From Sphingosinicella xenopeptidilytica (GTDB taxonomy: Bacteria > Pseudomonadota > Alphaproteobacteria > Sphingomonadales > Sphingomonadaceae), in the NCBI RefSeq assembly GCF_042676985.1, contig NZ_JBHTIK010000005.1, forward strand, positions 434,001-498,000: a stretch of 64,000 nt of DNA, in the 5' to 3' direction. Below the pieces are notes generated by a model. It searched no databases and was not told the DNA's origin. It worked only from the letters and a program-made list of their open reading frames with translations. This document shows, piece after piece, positions 34,142-42,667 of this stretch (its first letter is position 1; each line of letters starts with the position of its first letter). The position numbers and the translations under genes are program-made.

Positions 34142-35368
34142 CTATCGTTTCGCGGCCGCCTCCGCCGCGCGCAGAACGCGCAGGAAATTGCCGCCCCAGA
34201 TCGCCGCGATCTGCGCTTCCGTATAGCCGCGGCGAACGAGTTCGCGGGTCACGTTCGGCGCTTCCGCCGCGCTGTCGAAGCCGACGATGCCGGAACCGTG
34301 ATTGAAATCCGTGCCGATGCCGACATGATCGATGCCGATGCATTTCACGATATAATCGATGTGGTCGACGTATTCGGAAAGCGTCGCCTGCGGCGTCACC
34401 TGCCGGAGCGCGGCGAGGAAGGCATCCTGCGTTTCGGGCGGCAACGTATTGTAGCCCGCATTGGCGGAGGACGAGACCTCGGGAAGGCCGAAACGGACCC
34501 GGATTTCGCGCTGCCGCTTCACGGTCTCAGGACTCGGGCGATGCACATAGGCCGCGAACGGCACCACCTGCACGACACCGCCGTTCGCCTTGATCGCATC
34601 GAGTTCCGGATCCGAAAGGTTGCGCGTGTTTTCCACGAGCGCGCGGGCGTTGGAATGCGTCGCCGCGACGGGCGCGCGGGTCAGCGTCAGTGTTTGCAGC
34701 AGAGCCGGTGTCGAAAGCTGCGACACATCGATGAGCGCGCCGAGATCGTTGAGCCGCGCGACCGCCTCGCGCCCGAGAGCGGAAAGACCGCCGTGCTCGC
34801 TTTCGGGTTCATTCGCCGACGGCCGCGACGAGTCCGAAAAGTCGTTGTGGCCCGCGTGGTTGAGCGCGAAGATGCGTGCGCCCACGGCGTAGAACGCATC
34901 GATCGCCGAAACGTCGTTGCCAAGGATACGGGCGTTCTGGAAGCCGATCAGGATGGCGATCCTGCCTTCACGCTTCAGTCGTTCGACGTCGTCGGCCGAA
35001 AGCGCGAGTCCGAGCTTGCCGGGATTTTCCGCGATGAGGCGCTTGATGGCGGCGAGCTTCGCGTCCGCATCGCGCCGCGCCGTGGCGATACCTTCGGCGT
35101 CGCGCGGCCCGGATCCGGTGGCAACGGCAAGGACGATGGCATCGACACCGCCTGCAGAGAGCTTTTCGAGACTGACGCGCGATCCCCCGCCAGGCGCCTG
35201 ATAACGCGCCGGGGTGGACGGCAATAGAACATCCGCATGGCTATCGAGCACGAGGACGCGCTCGTGGATAGCGTCCGCCTCCGCGGTGCTCGTGCCGGCT
35301 GTTGCGGGCAGGGCGAGGGCCAGCCCGGCGGAGACGCCGAGCAGCAGGGTGCGTCGTTTCAGTGCCAT
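34142..35368 (-). CDS. membrane dipeptidase (renal dipeptidase family), exported
   Basis: A 408-residue zinc dipeptidase of peptidase family M19. Metal ligands include H44 and D46 in LDSHADVLL, and the family signature HVGIGTDFNHGSG is near residue 330. The N-terminus has a Tat-like or Sec signal (LKRRTLLLGVSAGLALALPA), so it acts in the periplasm. The ATG at 35368 is chosen because GAGGAAAA lies 6 bases upstream. It begins 9 bp after the monooxygenase stop, hence one transcript. It may split cysteine-containing dipeptides such as Cys-Gly, giving a sulfur source; this is inferred from context. Confidence 0.9.
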   Translation of the reverse strand: MALKRRTLLLGVSAGLALALPATAGTSTAEADAIHERVLVLDSHADVLLPSTPARYQAPGGGSRVSLEKLSAGGVDAIVLAVATGSGPRDAEGIATARRDADAKLAAIKRLIAENPGKLGLALSADDVERLKREGRIAILIGFQNARILGNDVSAIDAFYAVGARIFALNHAGHNDFSDSSRPSANEPESEHGGLSALGREAVARLNDLGALIDVSQLSTPALLQTLTLTRAPVAATHSNARALVENTRNLSDPELDAIKANGGVVQVVPFAAYVHRPSPETVKRQREIRVRFGLPEVSSSANAGYNTLPPETQDAFLAALRQVTPQATLSEYVDHIDYIVKCIGIDHVGIGTDFNHGSGIVGFDSAAEAPNVTRELVRRGYTEAQIAAIWGGNFLRVLRAAEAAAKR

Positions 35369-35376
35369 CGTTTTCC

Positions 35377-36711
35377 TCATTCCGCCGCGATGGCGTGGAT
35401 GGGCTGGGCGTAGCGATTTTCCGGGAACGGCAGGCCGAGATGGCCGCGCAGCGTGTCGTGCGCGTATTCCGTGCGGAACAGGCCGCGCTCCTGCAGGATC
35501 GGCACGACCTCGCGGATGAAGCGCGCGAAATCTCCGGGTCTTGTCACCCGGAAATTGAAGCCGTCGCAGGCGCCGTTCGTGAACCAGTGTTCGATCTCGT
35601 TCGCGACGGTTTCGGCGGTGCCGACGAACGGATTGCGCCGCGTGGCAAAGCGCCATGCCGTTTCGCGCAGCGTCAGGTTTTCCGCGCGCGCTGCCCGGAC
35701 GATCTTCTCGGCATGGCCCTTGTAGCTGTTGAGCGTGATGTGCCCGACGTCGGGGAAGGCGGCATCCGGATCATACTGCGTGAAATCGTGATAGTTGAAC
35801 GGGCGGCCGAGCTGGACGAGCGCCTTGGTGAAATCGAGCTTGCCGTTCTCCTGCTCCTCGATGGCACGGGCCTCTTCGTCGGTATCGGCGAGCACCGGAA
35901 TGAGCCCGGGCAGAACCACGATATGATCGGGATTGCGGCCGAGTGCGGCGGCGCGCTGCTTCAGATCCTGATAGTAAGCGCGCGCGTCCTCGAAATTCTC
36001 GGCGATGGTATAGGTGCCCTCGGCGATATGGGCGCCGAGATCGCGTCCGGCGTCCGAGTCTCCGGCCTGGAAGATCACAGGCTGGCCCTGCGGCGAACGC
36101 TGGATGTTGAGCGGCCCCGCCACCGTGAAGAACTCGCCCTTGTGGTTCAGCACGTGCTGTTTCGTCTTGTCGAGGAACACGCCGGCGGCCTTGTCGCGCG
36201 GGAAGGCGTCATCCTCGTAGGAATCCCACAGACCCTGCACGACTGCGACGAATTCCTTCGCGCGCGCATAGCGCAGCGCGTGATCGAAATGCTCTTCCCG
36301 GCCATAGTTGCGGGCGGCGCCTTCAAGGCCGGTGGTGACGACGTTCCACGCCGCGCGGCCCTTGCTGATCAGGTCGAGCGAGGCGAACTGGCGGGCGACG
36401 TTGTACGGCTCCCAGAACGAGGTCGTCAGCGTTCCGGCGAGTCCGATGCGGGAGGTGGAGACAGCGACGGCGGAGAGAAGCGTCAGCGGCTCCAGCCGGT
36501 TGAGGAAATGCGGAGCCGTGTCGGGCGTGATGAAAGGCGAATCGACGATGAAGACGAGGTCGAACTTGGCGGCTTCCGCGAGCCGGGCGTTCTCGATGTA
36601 CCAGTCGATACTGACACTGGCATCGCCGGGCAGATCAGGGTCGAGCCATGCGTTCTGCGTGGTGCCGACGCCGCTCAGGATCGCGCCGAGGTGAAGTTCG
36701 CGTTTGGACAT
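35377..36711 (-). CDS. NtaA/DszA-family FMN-dependent monooxygenase, second copy
   Basis: A 444-residue luciferase-like monooxygenase of the same subfamily as the 31880 gene (shared NVARQFASLD-IS-GRAAWNVVT, SPQGQPVIFQAG-SD and RGLFRTEY blocks) but clearly diverged. Its N-terminus MSKRELHLGAILSGVG is the typical start of family members. It needs reduced FMN from elsewhere. Probably it attacks a different organosulfur compound than its paralogue. It is the first gene of a leftward pair with the dipeptidase and is divergent from the TonB receptor at 36987. Confidence 0.9.
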   Translation of the reverse strand: MSKRELHLGAILSGVGTTQNAWLDPDLPGDASVSIDWYIENARLAEAAKFDLVFIVDSPFITPDTAPHFLNRLEPLTLLSAVAVSTSRIGLAGTLTTSFWEPYNVARQFASLDLISKGRAAWNVVTTGLEGAARNYGREEHFDHALRYARAKEFVAVVQGLWDSYEDDAFPRDKAAGVFLDKTKQHVLNHKGEFFTVAGPLNIQRSPQGQPVIFQAGDSDAGRDLGAHIAEGTYTIAENFEDARAYYQDLKQRAAALGRNPDHIVVLPGLIPVLADTDEEARAIEEQENGKLDFTKALVQLGRPFNYHDFTQYDPDAAFPDVGHITLNSYKGHAEKIVRAARAENLTLRETAWRFATRRNPFVGTAETVANEIEHWFTNGACDGFNFRVTRPGDFARFIREVVPILQERGLFRTEYAHDTLRGHLGLPFPENRYAQPIHAIAAE

Positions 36712-36841
36712 GTTTTCAAACTCCGGACGAATGAATTCGGGCAGAGCCTAAGGGCCATCCGGGCGCGCGGGCATTGAGTTTTGGGCCTCTTCGCTTTGGG
36801 ATTTCTCAAGGGTTTCCGGCGCGCGCGCAGTGGGACAAGCA

Positions 36842-36900
36842 AATCTATCAGCACCGATCATAAAGACTGCAGATAAACTCTATTGAATAAGTAGACATTA
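36842..36900. promoter_or_regulatory. AT-rich divergent region with ATCTATCAG and GTAGACATTA motifs
   Basis: An AT-rich stretch in the 275 bp region between the leftward monooxygenase and the rightward TonB receptor. It holds ATCTATCAG (36843-36851, also at 30585-30593) and GTAGACATTA (36891-36900), which resembles the GTAGACAATAT 11-mer at 21453 and 47978. Likely promoter and operator of one or both genes. Confidence 0.4.
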
Positions 36901-36986
36901 AGCCTCTAGTGCGGATCACCCGAGCGGAAGGGCGGCGGCGTGCTGCCTGTTTTTTCGCCGACAACATTCAGGAACGTGATCCGATC

Positions 36987-39524
36987 ATGCGATTTCTCAC
37001 CGGCCTTTTGATTTCCACCGCCGTTTCCGCTGCCACTGCGGCCCAGGCCGAAATGGTCGATGCGGGAAGCGAAGCCGAAGCGGCTGCCGCGTTCGATGAT
37101 GCCGGTGCCGACGCTGCCGAGACGATTATCGTTACGGGCACGCGCGGCGCGCGTCCGCGCACGGTGGCGGACAGCCCCGTGCCGATCGACGTCATTACCA
37201 GCGACCAGCTGATCAACACGGGGCGCGTGGGCCTGAAGGATATCCTCGGCAACGTCATCCCGTCGCTCACCATGCCCGCGCTTGGCGGCGGCGGCACGTC
37301 ATCGAGTGCGAAGCCGATCTCGATCCGGGGGCTCAGCGGCGACTACGTGCTGGTTCTGGTGAACGGCAAGCGGCGCCACACGACGTCGCTGATCAACAAC
37401 CTGTCGCGAATTTCGGGCGGCAGCACGCCCGTCGATATCGATCTCATTCCCGCGAATGCCATCGGCCGTCTCGAGGTTCTCCGCGATGGCGCGGCGGCGC
37501 AATATGGCTCGGACGCGATTTCGGGCGTCATCAACTTCATTCTCGATTCGAACCCGGAAGGCGGCGAATTCACGACGACGGCGGGCAGTCACTACGAAAA
37601 GGGCGGCGAGCTGTTCCAGCAGGCGCTGACCTATGGCACGCGCCTTGGCGACGACGGCGGGTTCGTGCGTTTCGCGATCGAGGGCAAGTATCACGACCGC
37701 GCCGATTCCGCCGCCGCCTACGTGCCGCACACGGTCAATCTCTATCCGCTGCTCGCCGATGGTTCCCGCGATCCGCGCGAATACACGATCGACCGCGTGC
37801 GTGCCGGAAACTATGGTCGGACCAATCGCGATTATATCGTGAACTCATCGTACAACGCCGAGCTGCCGATCGGCGAGGACACGGTGCTCTACAGCTTCTC
37901 GACGCTCAGCTACCGCGACGTGAAGGACGGGCGCGGCCAGTTCAATGCCAACAACGTCAATTCGCTGCCGGAACTCTATCCCAATGGCTTCCTCGCGAAA
38001 CGCCGCATCCGGGAAACCGATTTCCAGGTTACGGCGGGCCTGCGCTCCGTGCTGTGGGGGCTCGACGTGGATTTCAGCTCTAGCTTCGGCAAGGATCACG
38101 TGAAGCTCGGTGCCGTCGATACGCTCAATCCTTCGCTCGGGCCGAGCAGCAAGACCAGTTTCTTCATGGGCAAGCAGAAATCGAGCCTGTGGGTGAACAA
38201 CCTCGATTTCAGCCGACCGGTCGAGATCGGGCTCGCGGAACCGGTCACTGTATCGTTCGGCCTAGAGCATCGCTGGGAGCGCTTCCAGAACGTCGCCGGC
38301 GAGCCGGACAGCTACCGCGATGGAGGCTATGTCATCCCGACCGGGACGACGCCGTTTCAGCTCGCCTTCGGCGGACAGCGGCCGCAGGCGAGCCTCGTGT
38401 CCTTCACCGGAACGACGCCGGCGGACGCCTTCGTGCTCACGCGGAACAATTTCGCGGCCTATGTCGATCTGGAGGCGAACCTGACGCCGGACTGGTTCGT
38501 CGGCCTCGCCGGGCGCGCGGAACATTACACGGACAGTGCGGGCGACACGGTCAGCGGCAAATTTTCGACGCGCTATGAAATCGTGCCCGGTCTGGCGATC
38601 CGTGGCGGCGTGAACACCGGCTTCCGGGCGCCGTCGCCGGGGCAGCAGGGGTTCTCGACCTCGCAGAACACCAGCATCATCATCGGCGGCGATCGCGTTC
38701 CGCAGCTCGTCAAGTTCCTGGCGCCGAACGATCCGATCGCGGGCTTCCTTGGCGCGAAGCCGCTGAAGGCCGAAAAGTCGCTGAACTTCACGGCGGGCGT
38801 GACGTTTGAATCCGGTCCGTTCCGTTTCACCGTGGACGGCTACCAGATCGATATCGACGACCGGATCGTAAAAACGGAGGTCCTGAACAGCGCCGAGGCG
38901 CGCGCGATCCTGACCAGCCCCGAAGTGGTCGCGATCCTTGCCGCGCGCGGCGTGCCCGGCATCAGCAGCGGCCAGTTCTTCATCAACGGTGTCGACACGC
39001 GCACGCGCGGCGTGGATGTCGTCGGCGAATACACGCTGCAAACGGACTCGCTCGGCACGCTCCGCTTCAATGCCGCGTACAGCTACAACAAGACGAAGAT
39101 CCAGAGCGTCGCCGAAAATCCGGCGAACCTGACCAACACGATCCTGTTCGGCCGGCAGGCACGGGCCGACCTCGTGAAGGCAACGCCGCGCGACAAGCTC
39201 GTCTTCAACACGGACTGGACGATCGGAGCCTTCCGCAGCGCCCTTCGCCTGACCCGCTTCGGGAAATACACCGAGACGGGCGCCAGCCAGACATCGACCG
39301 CCGACGACCGCACCTTCGGCGCGAAATGGATCGCCGATATCGACGTTGCCGCCGATGTCAGCAAGAGCTTGACGGTGGCTGTCGGTGCCAACAACCTGTT
39401 CGATGTCTATCCGGATGCGATCGGCGTCGTGCAGGCGAACACGGGTGCCGGACAGTACGGGAACTTCGCGCCGTTCGGCCTCAGCGGCGGCTTTTACTAT
39501 GGCCGCGTTTCCGTGCGCTTCTGA
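36987..39524 (+). CDS. TonB-dependent outer-membrane receptor
   Basis: An 845-residue TonB-dependent receptor. The ATG at 36987 gives a signal peptide (MRFLTGLLISTAVSAATAAQA, cut after about residue 21). An acidic stretch follows, then the TonB-box region ETIIVTGTRG, the plug with RLEVLRDGAAAQYGSDAISG, and a long barrel with the final strand ending GRVSVRF. The plug type with DGAAAQYGSDAI is common in large sphingomonad receptors. Located among sulfur genes, it probably imports an organosulfur compound, as sphingomonads often rely on such receptors rather than porins. Confidence 0.93.
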   Translation: MRFLTGLLISTAVSAATAAQAEMVDAGSEAEAAAAFDDAGADAAETIIVTGTRGARPRTVADSPVPIDVITSDQLINTGRVGLKDILGNVIPSLTMPALGGGGTSSSAKPISIRGLSGDYVLVLVNGKRRHTTSLINNLSRISGGSTPVDIDLIPANAIGRLEVLRDGAAAQYGSDAISGVINFILDSNPEGGEFTTTAGSHYEKGGELFQQALTYGTRLGDDGGFVRFAIEGKYHDRADSAAAYVPHTVNLYPLLADGSRDPREYTIDRVRAGNYGRTNRDYIVNSSYNAELPIGEDTVLYSFSTLSYRDVKDGRGQFNANNVNSLPELYPNGFLAKRRIRETDFQVTAGLRSVLWGLDVDFSSSFGKDHVKLGAVDTLNPSLGPSSKTSFFMGKQKSSLWVNNLDFSRPVEIGLAEPVTVSFGLEHRWERFQNVAGEPDSYRDGGYVIPTGTTPFQLAFGGQRPQASLVSFTGTTPADAFVLTRNNFAAYVDLEANLTPDWFVGLAGRAEHYTDSAGDTVSGKFSTRYEIVPGLAIRGGVNTGFRAPSPGQQGFSTSQNTSIIIGGDRVPQLVKFLAPNDPIAGFLGAKPLKAEKSLNFTAGVTFESGPFRFTVDGYQIDIDDRIVKTEVLNSAEARAILTSPEVVAILAARGVPGISSGQFFINGVDTRTRGVDVVGEYTLQTDSLGTLRFNAAYSYNKTKIQSVAENPANLTNTILFGRQARADLVKATPRDKLVFNTDWTIGAFRSALRLTRFGKYTETGASQTSTADDRTFGAKWIADIDVAADVSKSLTVAVGANNLFDVYPDAIGVVQANTGAGQYGNFAPFGLSGGFYYGRVSVRF

Positions 39525-39540
39525 AGCGGACTTCAGAAGC
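39517..39540. terminator. hairpin containing both converging stop codons
   Basis: A perfect 10-bp stem GCTTCTGAAG / CTTCAGAAGC with a CGGA loop. The TGA of the receptor gene (39522-39524) is in one arm and the stop of the leftward porin (39533-39535) in the other. There is no T-run, so it may act as an RNA 3'-end stabiliser for both transcripts. Confidence 0.6.
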
Positions 39541-40876
39541 TCGCCGTGAGCGCCATCGAAACATAGCGTGTGTTGCCGGTTTGCGGTGCGTTGGGGGCAT
39601 TCTTCAGGAATGCCCCTTTCCGCAGCCACGCGGCGTTCGCTTCGGCGCGCAGGCGCTTGGGCAGAAGCCAGTAGCGCGCGCGGCCTTCGATCTGATGACC
39701 GGCAAAGGCGCCTGAGCTTCCGGAAATGTCGCGAACGCCGGTGGTGGAGAACGCATCGGTTTTCTCCGCCAGCCACATCGCGCGATAGACCATGAAGCCG
39801 TCCAGCCGCGCGTTCGGCGCGATCTCGAAGCGGATGCCGGGCGTGCTGATATTGGCGCGGCCGATCTGCGCATAGATTCCGGCGGGCGCGAGATCGGCAC
39901 GGCGCATTCCGAACAGCGTATCGAAACGCCCGTAGCCGCCGCCCGGCGCATCGCCGCTCGCATAATCATATTCGGCGGAGAGACGCGCCTTCAGCGGCCC
40001 CGGGAAGCTGTAGCCGAAATCGGCATGGAGAAACGAGGCCGATACATCGAGGCTGGGCGCGCTCGCCGCTGCCGATGCGCGAACGCGGCCGATCTGGTGG
40101 ACGATCTCGATCTCGTGATCGAAGCGTCCCGCGGCAGGTTCCCTCAGGAGGCGGGCGCTGAAACTGTGCAGATGCCGGTTGCGCGTGGCGCGGCGCGCCG
40201 TGTCGCGCTCGGCCAGCCCGAAATAGCCGATTTCCGCGAAGGTCTTGCCGAACACGCCCGGCCTGGAAAGCAGACCTCCCCAGAGGCGCAGGGTGCTGCT
40301 TTCCCGATCGAGTCCGGGTTCGTTGTCGAGGATCGAGGGAAGGTCGTCGGGCCGGCGCATCTGCGGCAGCGTGTAGATGAGCGTGGCCGTGCTTCCGTCC
40401 GCGCCGCGAACATCCGCGCGCAGGCCGGTGTAGCCGTTGGTGGTGTTGCGGTAGTCGTCCGCCGCGACAAGGCGCCGCGAACCCATGTTCAGCGTGAAAC
40501 GCCCTGCCTGGAGCGAGACGGCGGAGCCCTTTCCGAACGGCTCGCGAATGTCCACGCCGAGGTACGCCTGAACGGGTTCGATGGTGTTGACCTCGCCCGT
40601 GCCGATGGCGCTGCCCGAGCGGCTGCCATAGGCCCGGCTGTCGTAAATCTCCGCGCCGAGACGCAGGCCGCTTTTCCGGTATTCGGCGAGCAGCGTCGTG
40701 CGGGTGCTGAGCAATTCGTCGTGCGCACCGAAACCGGCGCGTGACTGGCCCGAAAGCGTTTCGTAGCGGGTGCGAACCGAGCCGGAGAACGCAAACCCGT
40801 CTTCGGTGGCGTGAGCTTCGCCGACGAGAGCCGACTGGCTAAGCCATGCCACGGATATGAGATATATGTATTTCAT
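39533..40876 (-). CDS. alginate-export-type outer-membrane porin
   Basis: A 447-residue outer-membrane beta-barrel of the alginate-export (AlgE-like) domain family. It has a signal peptide (MKYIYLISVAWLSQSALVGEAHA) and then alternating amphipathic strands from FAFSGSVRTRYETL to the final VSMALTASF. Such porins pass small anionic or organic solutes. In-frame ATGs also occur at 40885 and 40906; I chose 40876 as the conventional signal-peptide start. The start codon lies only 28 bp from the divergent chrB ATG, with an inverted repeat between. Probably the outer-membrane route for a sulfur compound. Confidence 0.85.
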   Translation of the reverse strand: MKYIYLISVAWLSQSALVGEAHATEDGFAFSGSVRTRYETLSGQSRAGFGAHDELLSTRTTLLAEYRKSGLRLGAEIYDSRAYGSRSGSAIGTGEVNTIEPVQAYLGVDIREPFGKGSAVSLQAGRFTLNMGSRRLVAADDYRNTTNGYTGLRADVRGADGSTATLIYTLPQMRRPDDLPSILDNEPGLDRESSTLRLWGGLLSRPGVFGKTFAEIGYFGLAERDTARRATRNRHLHSFSARLLREPAAGRFDHEIEIVHQIGRVRASAAASAPSLDVSASFLHADFGYSFPGPLKARLSAEYDYASGDAPGGGYGRFDTLFGMRRADLAPAGIYAQIGRANISTPGIRFEIAPNARLDGFMVYRAMWLAEKTDAFSTTGVRDISGSSGAFAGHQIEGRARYWLLPKRLRAEANAAWLRKGAFLKNAPNAPQTGNTRYVSMALTASF

Positions 40877-40879
40877 AGT

Positions 40880-40903
40880 ATTCATAATCTGATACATATG
40901 AAT
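40880..40903. promoter_or_regulatory. ATTCATA-N10-TATGAAT inverted repeat between divergent starts
   Basis: Perfect 7-bp arms with a 10-base spacer that fill the gap between the leftward porin ATG (40876) and the rightward chrB-like ATG (40905). The spacer contains ATAATCTGATA (40884-40894), the inverse of TATCAGATTAT at 30589-30599. A regulator bound here would cover both start codons. Confidence 0.5.
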
Positions 40904-40904
40904 C

Positions 40905-41864
40905 ATGAAACGGGCAATCCGCCATCAGACGTGGCTCGCGCTGCTGCATCAGCTTCCGACCCGGCCGCCCTATCTTCGGGTGCGCATCTGGCGGCGTCTA
41001 CAGGCCGTCGGCGCGGTGCCGCTGAAGAATGCCGTCCATATTCTGCCGCGCAATGCACAAGCAGAAGCCGCTTTCCGTGAGCTGTTGAACGATATCAAGG
41101 CGAGCGGCGGAGAGGCCGTTCTGGCAGAGCTTCAGCTTGTGGATGGGCAAACGGATGCGGACCTGCGCGCAGCGTTCGATGCCGCAAGGGATGCTGATTA
41201 CGCCGACCTTGTGCGAGATGCAGGGCGTCTCGTTGAAGGTGGTTCTGCTTCAGTTTCGGAAATCGGAAAGCTGCATCGCCGCCTGGCGGATATCGCGGCG
41301 CTCGATTTCTTCGGGGCGCATGGCCGCCAGGGTGCGGACGCCGTGCTTCGCGATCTCGACGCCGCCCAGAGCTCGCACGCCGATATCCATCGCCGCGGTC
41401 ATCCCGCAATCCTCGATCCCGGCGATCTCAAAGGGCGGACCTGGGTGACGCGCGCAGGCGTTCACGTGGACCGCATCGCCAGTGCTTGGCTGATTCGTCG
41501 TTTCATCGATCACGAGGCCAAATTCAGGTTTGCGACAGGCGTTGGCTACGAACCCGCGCCGGGAGAATTGCGTTTCGATATGGCCGACGCCGAATTCACG
41601 CACGAGGAGGACCGCTGCAGTTTCGAGACGCTGCTTCTCCGTGTCGGGCCGCAGAATGATCCGGCACTGATCGCCATTGCGGAGATGGTTCACGAGCTTG
41701 ATATCGCAGACGGAAAATTCGAACGGCCCGAAACAGCCGGATTCGGCGCGATGCTCTCTGGCGTTTGTGCATCCTTGGACGATGATGCGGAGCGGATTGA
41801 GGCCGCCGGAGCCATGCTCGATCAATTCTATCGCCATTTCACACCGCGGCAGGCGCGCTCATAA
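40905..41864 (+). CDS. chrB: ChrB-like chromate-resistance domain protein
   Basis: A 319-residue protein of the ChrB family. The N-terminal ChrB domain is recognisable in WLALLHQLPTRPPYLRVRIWRRL followed by AVPLKNAVHILP. The C-terminal chromate-resistance domain starts near residue 178 (WVTRAGVHVDRIASAWLIRRFID) and includes DMADAEFTHEEDRCSFE. ChrB regulates chromate efflux in Ochrobactrum. Here no chrA exporter is adjacent; instead sulfate uptake and TSUP genes follow. Because chromate enters through sulfate transporters, it may monitor oxyanion load. Gene symbol given by family, function inferred. It converges with the TSUP gene. Confidence 0.85.
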   Translation: MKRAIRHQTWLALLHQLPTRPPYLRVRIWRRLQAVGAVPLKNAVHILPRNAQAEAAFRELLNDIKASGGEAVLAELQLVDGQTDADLRAAFDAARDADYADLVRDAGRLVEGGSASVSEIGKLHRRLADIAALDFFGAHGRQGADAVLRDLDAAQSSHADIHRRGHPAILDPGDLKGRTWVTRAGVHVDRIASAWLIRRFIDHEAKFRFATGVGYEPAPGELRFDMADAEFTHEEDRCSFETLLLRVGPQNDPALIAIAEMVHELDIADGKFERPETAGFGAMLSGVCASLDDDAERIEAAGAMLDQFYRHFTPRQARS

Positions 41865-41881
41865 GGCATCGGCGTTTGCTG

Positions 41882-42667
41882 CTACAGGCGCGGGAGTATC
41901 GGGACCGGTTCGAACATCAGGGCAACAAATCCGTAGAGGCTGATTGCGATCAGGATTGCGCCGACAAGCATGAGCAGCCGCTTCGGCGCGATCCTTCCGG
42001 TGAGCCAGGCCCCGATCGGCGCGGCGACGATGCCGCCGATGAGGAGGCCGGACGCGGCGATCGTGAAGGCTGCAAGGCCGAGCGCGCCGATGAAGGCCGA
42101 CAGGACGGTGACGGTGATGAAGAATTCCGCAGCGTTGACCGTACCGATCGCCATGCGCGGCGTCATGCCCTGCGCAAGGAGATTGCCCGTCACCACCGGA
42201 CCCCACCCGCCGCCCGCCGAGGCATCGAGGAATCCGCCGACGGCCCCGAGAGGACCGACGAAACGCATACGGCGAAAGGTCTGCGGCCGGCGCGGCGCAC
42301 GCCAGATCAGATAGACGCCGATCGCCGCCATGTAGACGAGCATCACGGGGCGGGTGATATGGCCATCGACGGTGGAGAGAAACCATACGCCGGCGAGCCC
42401 TCCCAGAATGCCGGGAATGATGAGCCGCGCGAACAGCGGCCAATCGACGTTCCTTTGCAGAACATGGCAGAGGCCGGAGACCCCGCTGGTGAAACTCTCA
42501 ACCGTGCGCGTGGTCGCCGCTGCCGTTGCGGGTGGGAAGCCGAGCAATGTCAGCATGGCGTTCGACACGAGCCCGAACGCCATGCCGAGTGCGCTGTCCA
42601 CGAGCTGTGCGACGAAGCCGATGAAGAGAAACGGCGCAAGCTCCGCCCAGGGAATGGCAAGACTCAT
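41882..42667 (-). CDS. TSUP (TauE/SafE) family anion permease
   Basis: A 261-residue membrane protein of the TauE/SafE (TSUP) family with about eight hydrophobic helices and the two half-repeat signatures: QLVDSALGMAFGLVSNAML near the N-terminus and FLDASAGGGWGPVVTGNLL near residue 150. Members carry sulfite, sulfoacetate or related anions, usually outward. Its ATG overlaps the stop of the ATP-grasp gene (ATGA). It is the last gene in the leftward sulfate operon, probably a sulfite exporter that relieves excess or an auxiliary sulfate carrier. Confidence 0.9.
   Translation of the reverse strand: MSLAIPWAELAPFLFIGFVAQLVDSALGMAFGLVSNAMLTLLGFPPATAAATTRTVESFTSGVSGLCHVLQRNVDWPLFARLIIPGILGGLAGVWFLSTVDGHITRPVMLVYMAAIGVYLIWRAPRRPQTFRRMRFVGPLGAVGGFLDASAGGGWGPVVTGNLLAQGMTPRMAIGTVNAAEFFITVTVLSAFIGALGLAAFTIAASGLLIGGIVAAPIGAWLTGRIAPKRLLMLVGAILIAISLYGFVALMFEPVPILPRL

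Noticed and set aside
38262..39776. A 504-codon - strand frame opposite the TonB receptor
   Set aside because: The receptor on the + strand has a signal peptide, plug motifs and terminal Phe; the frame is a GC-rich shadow.
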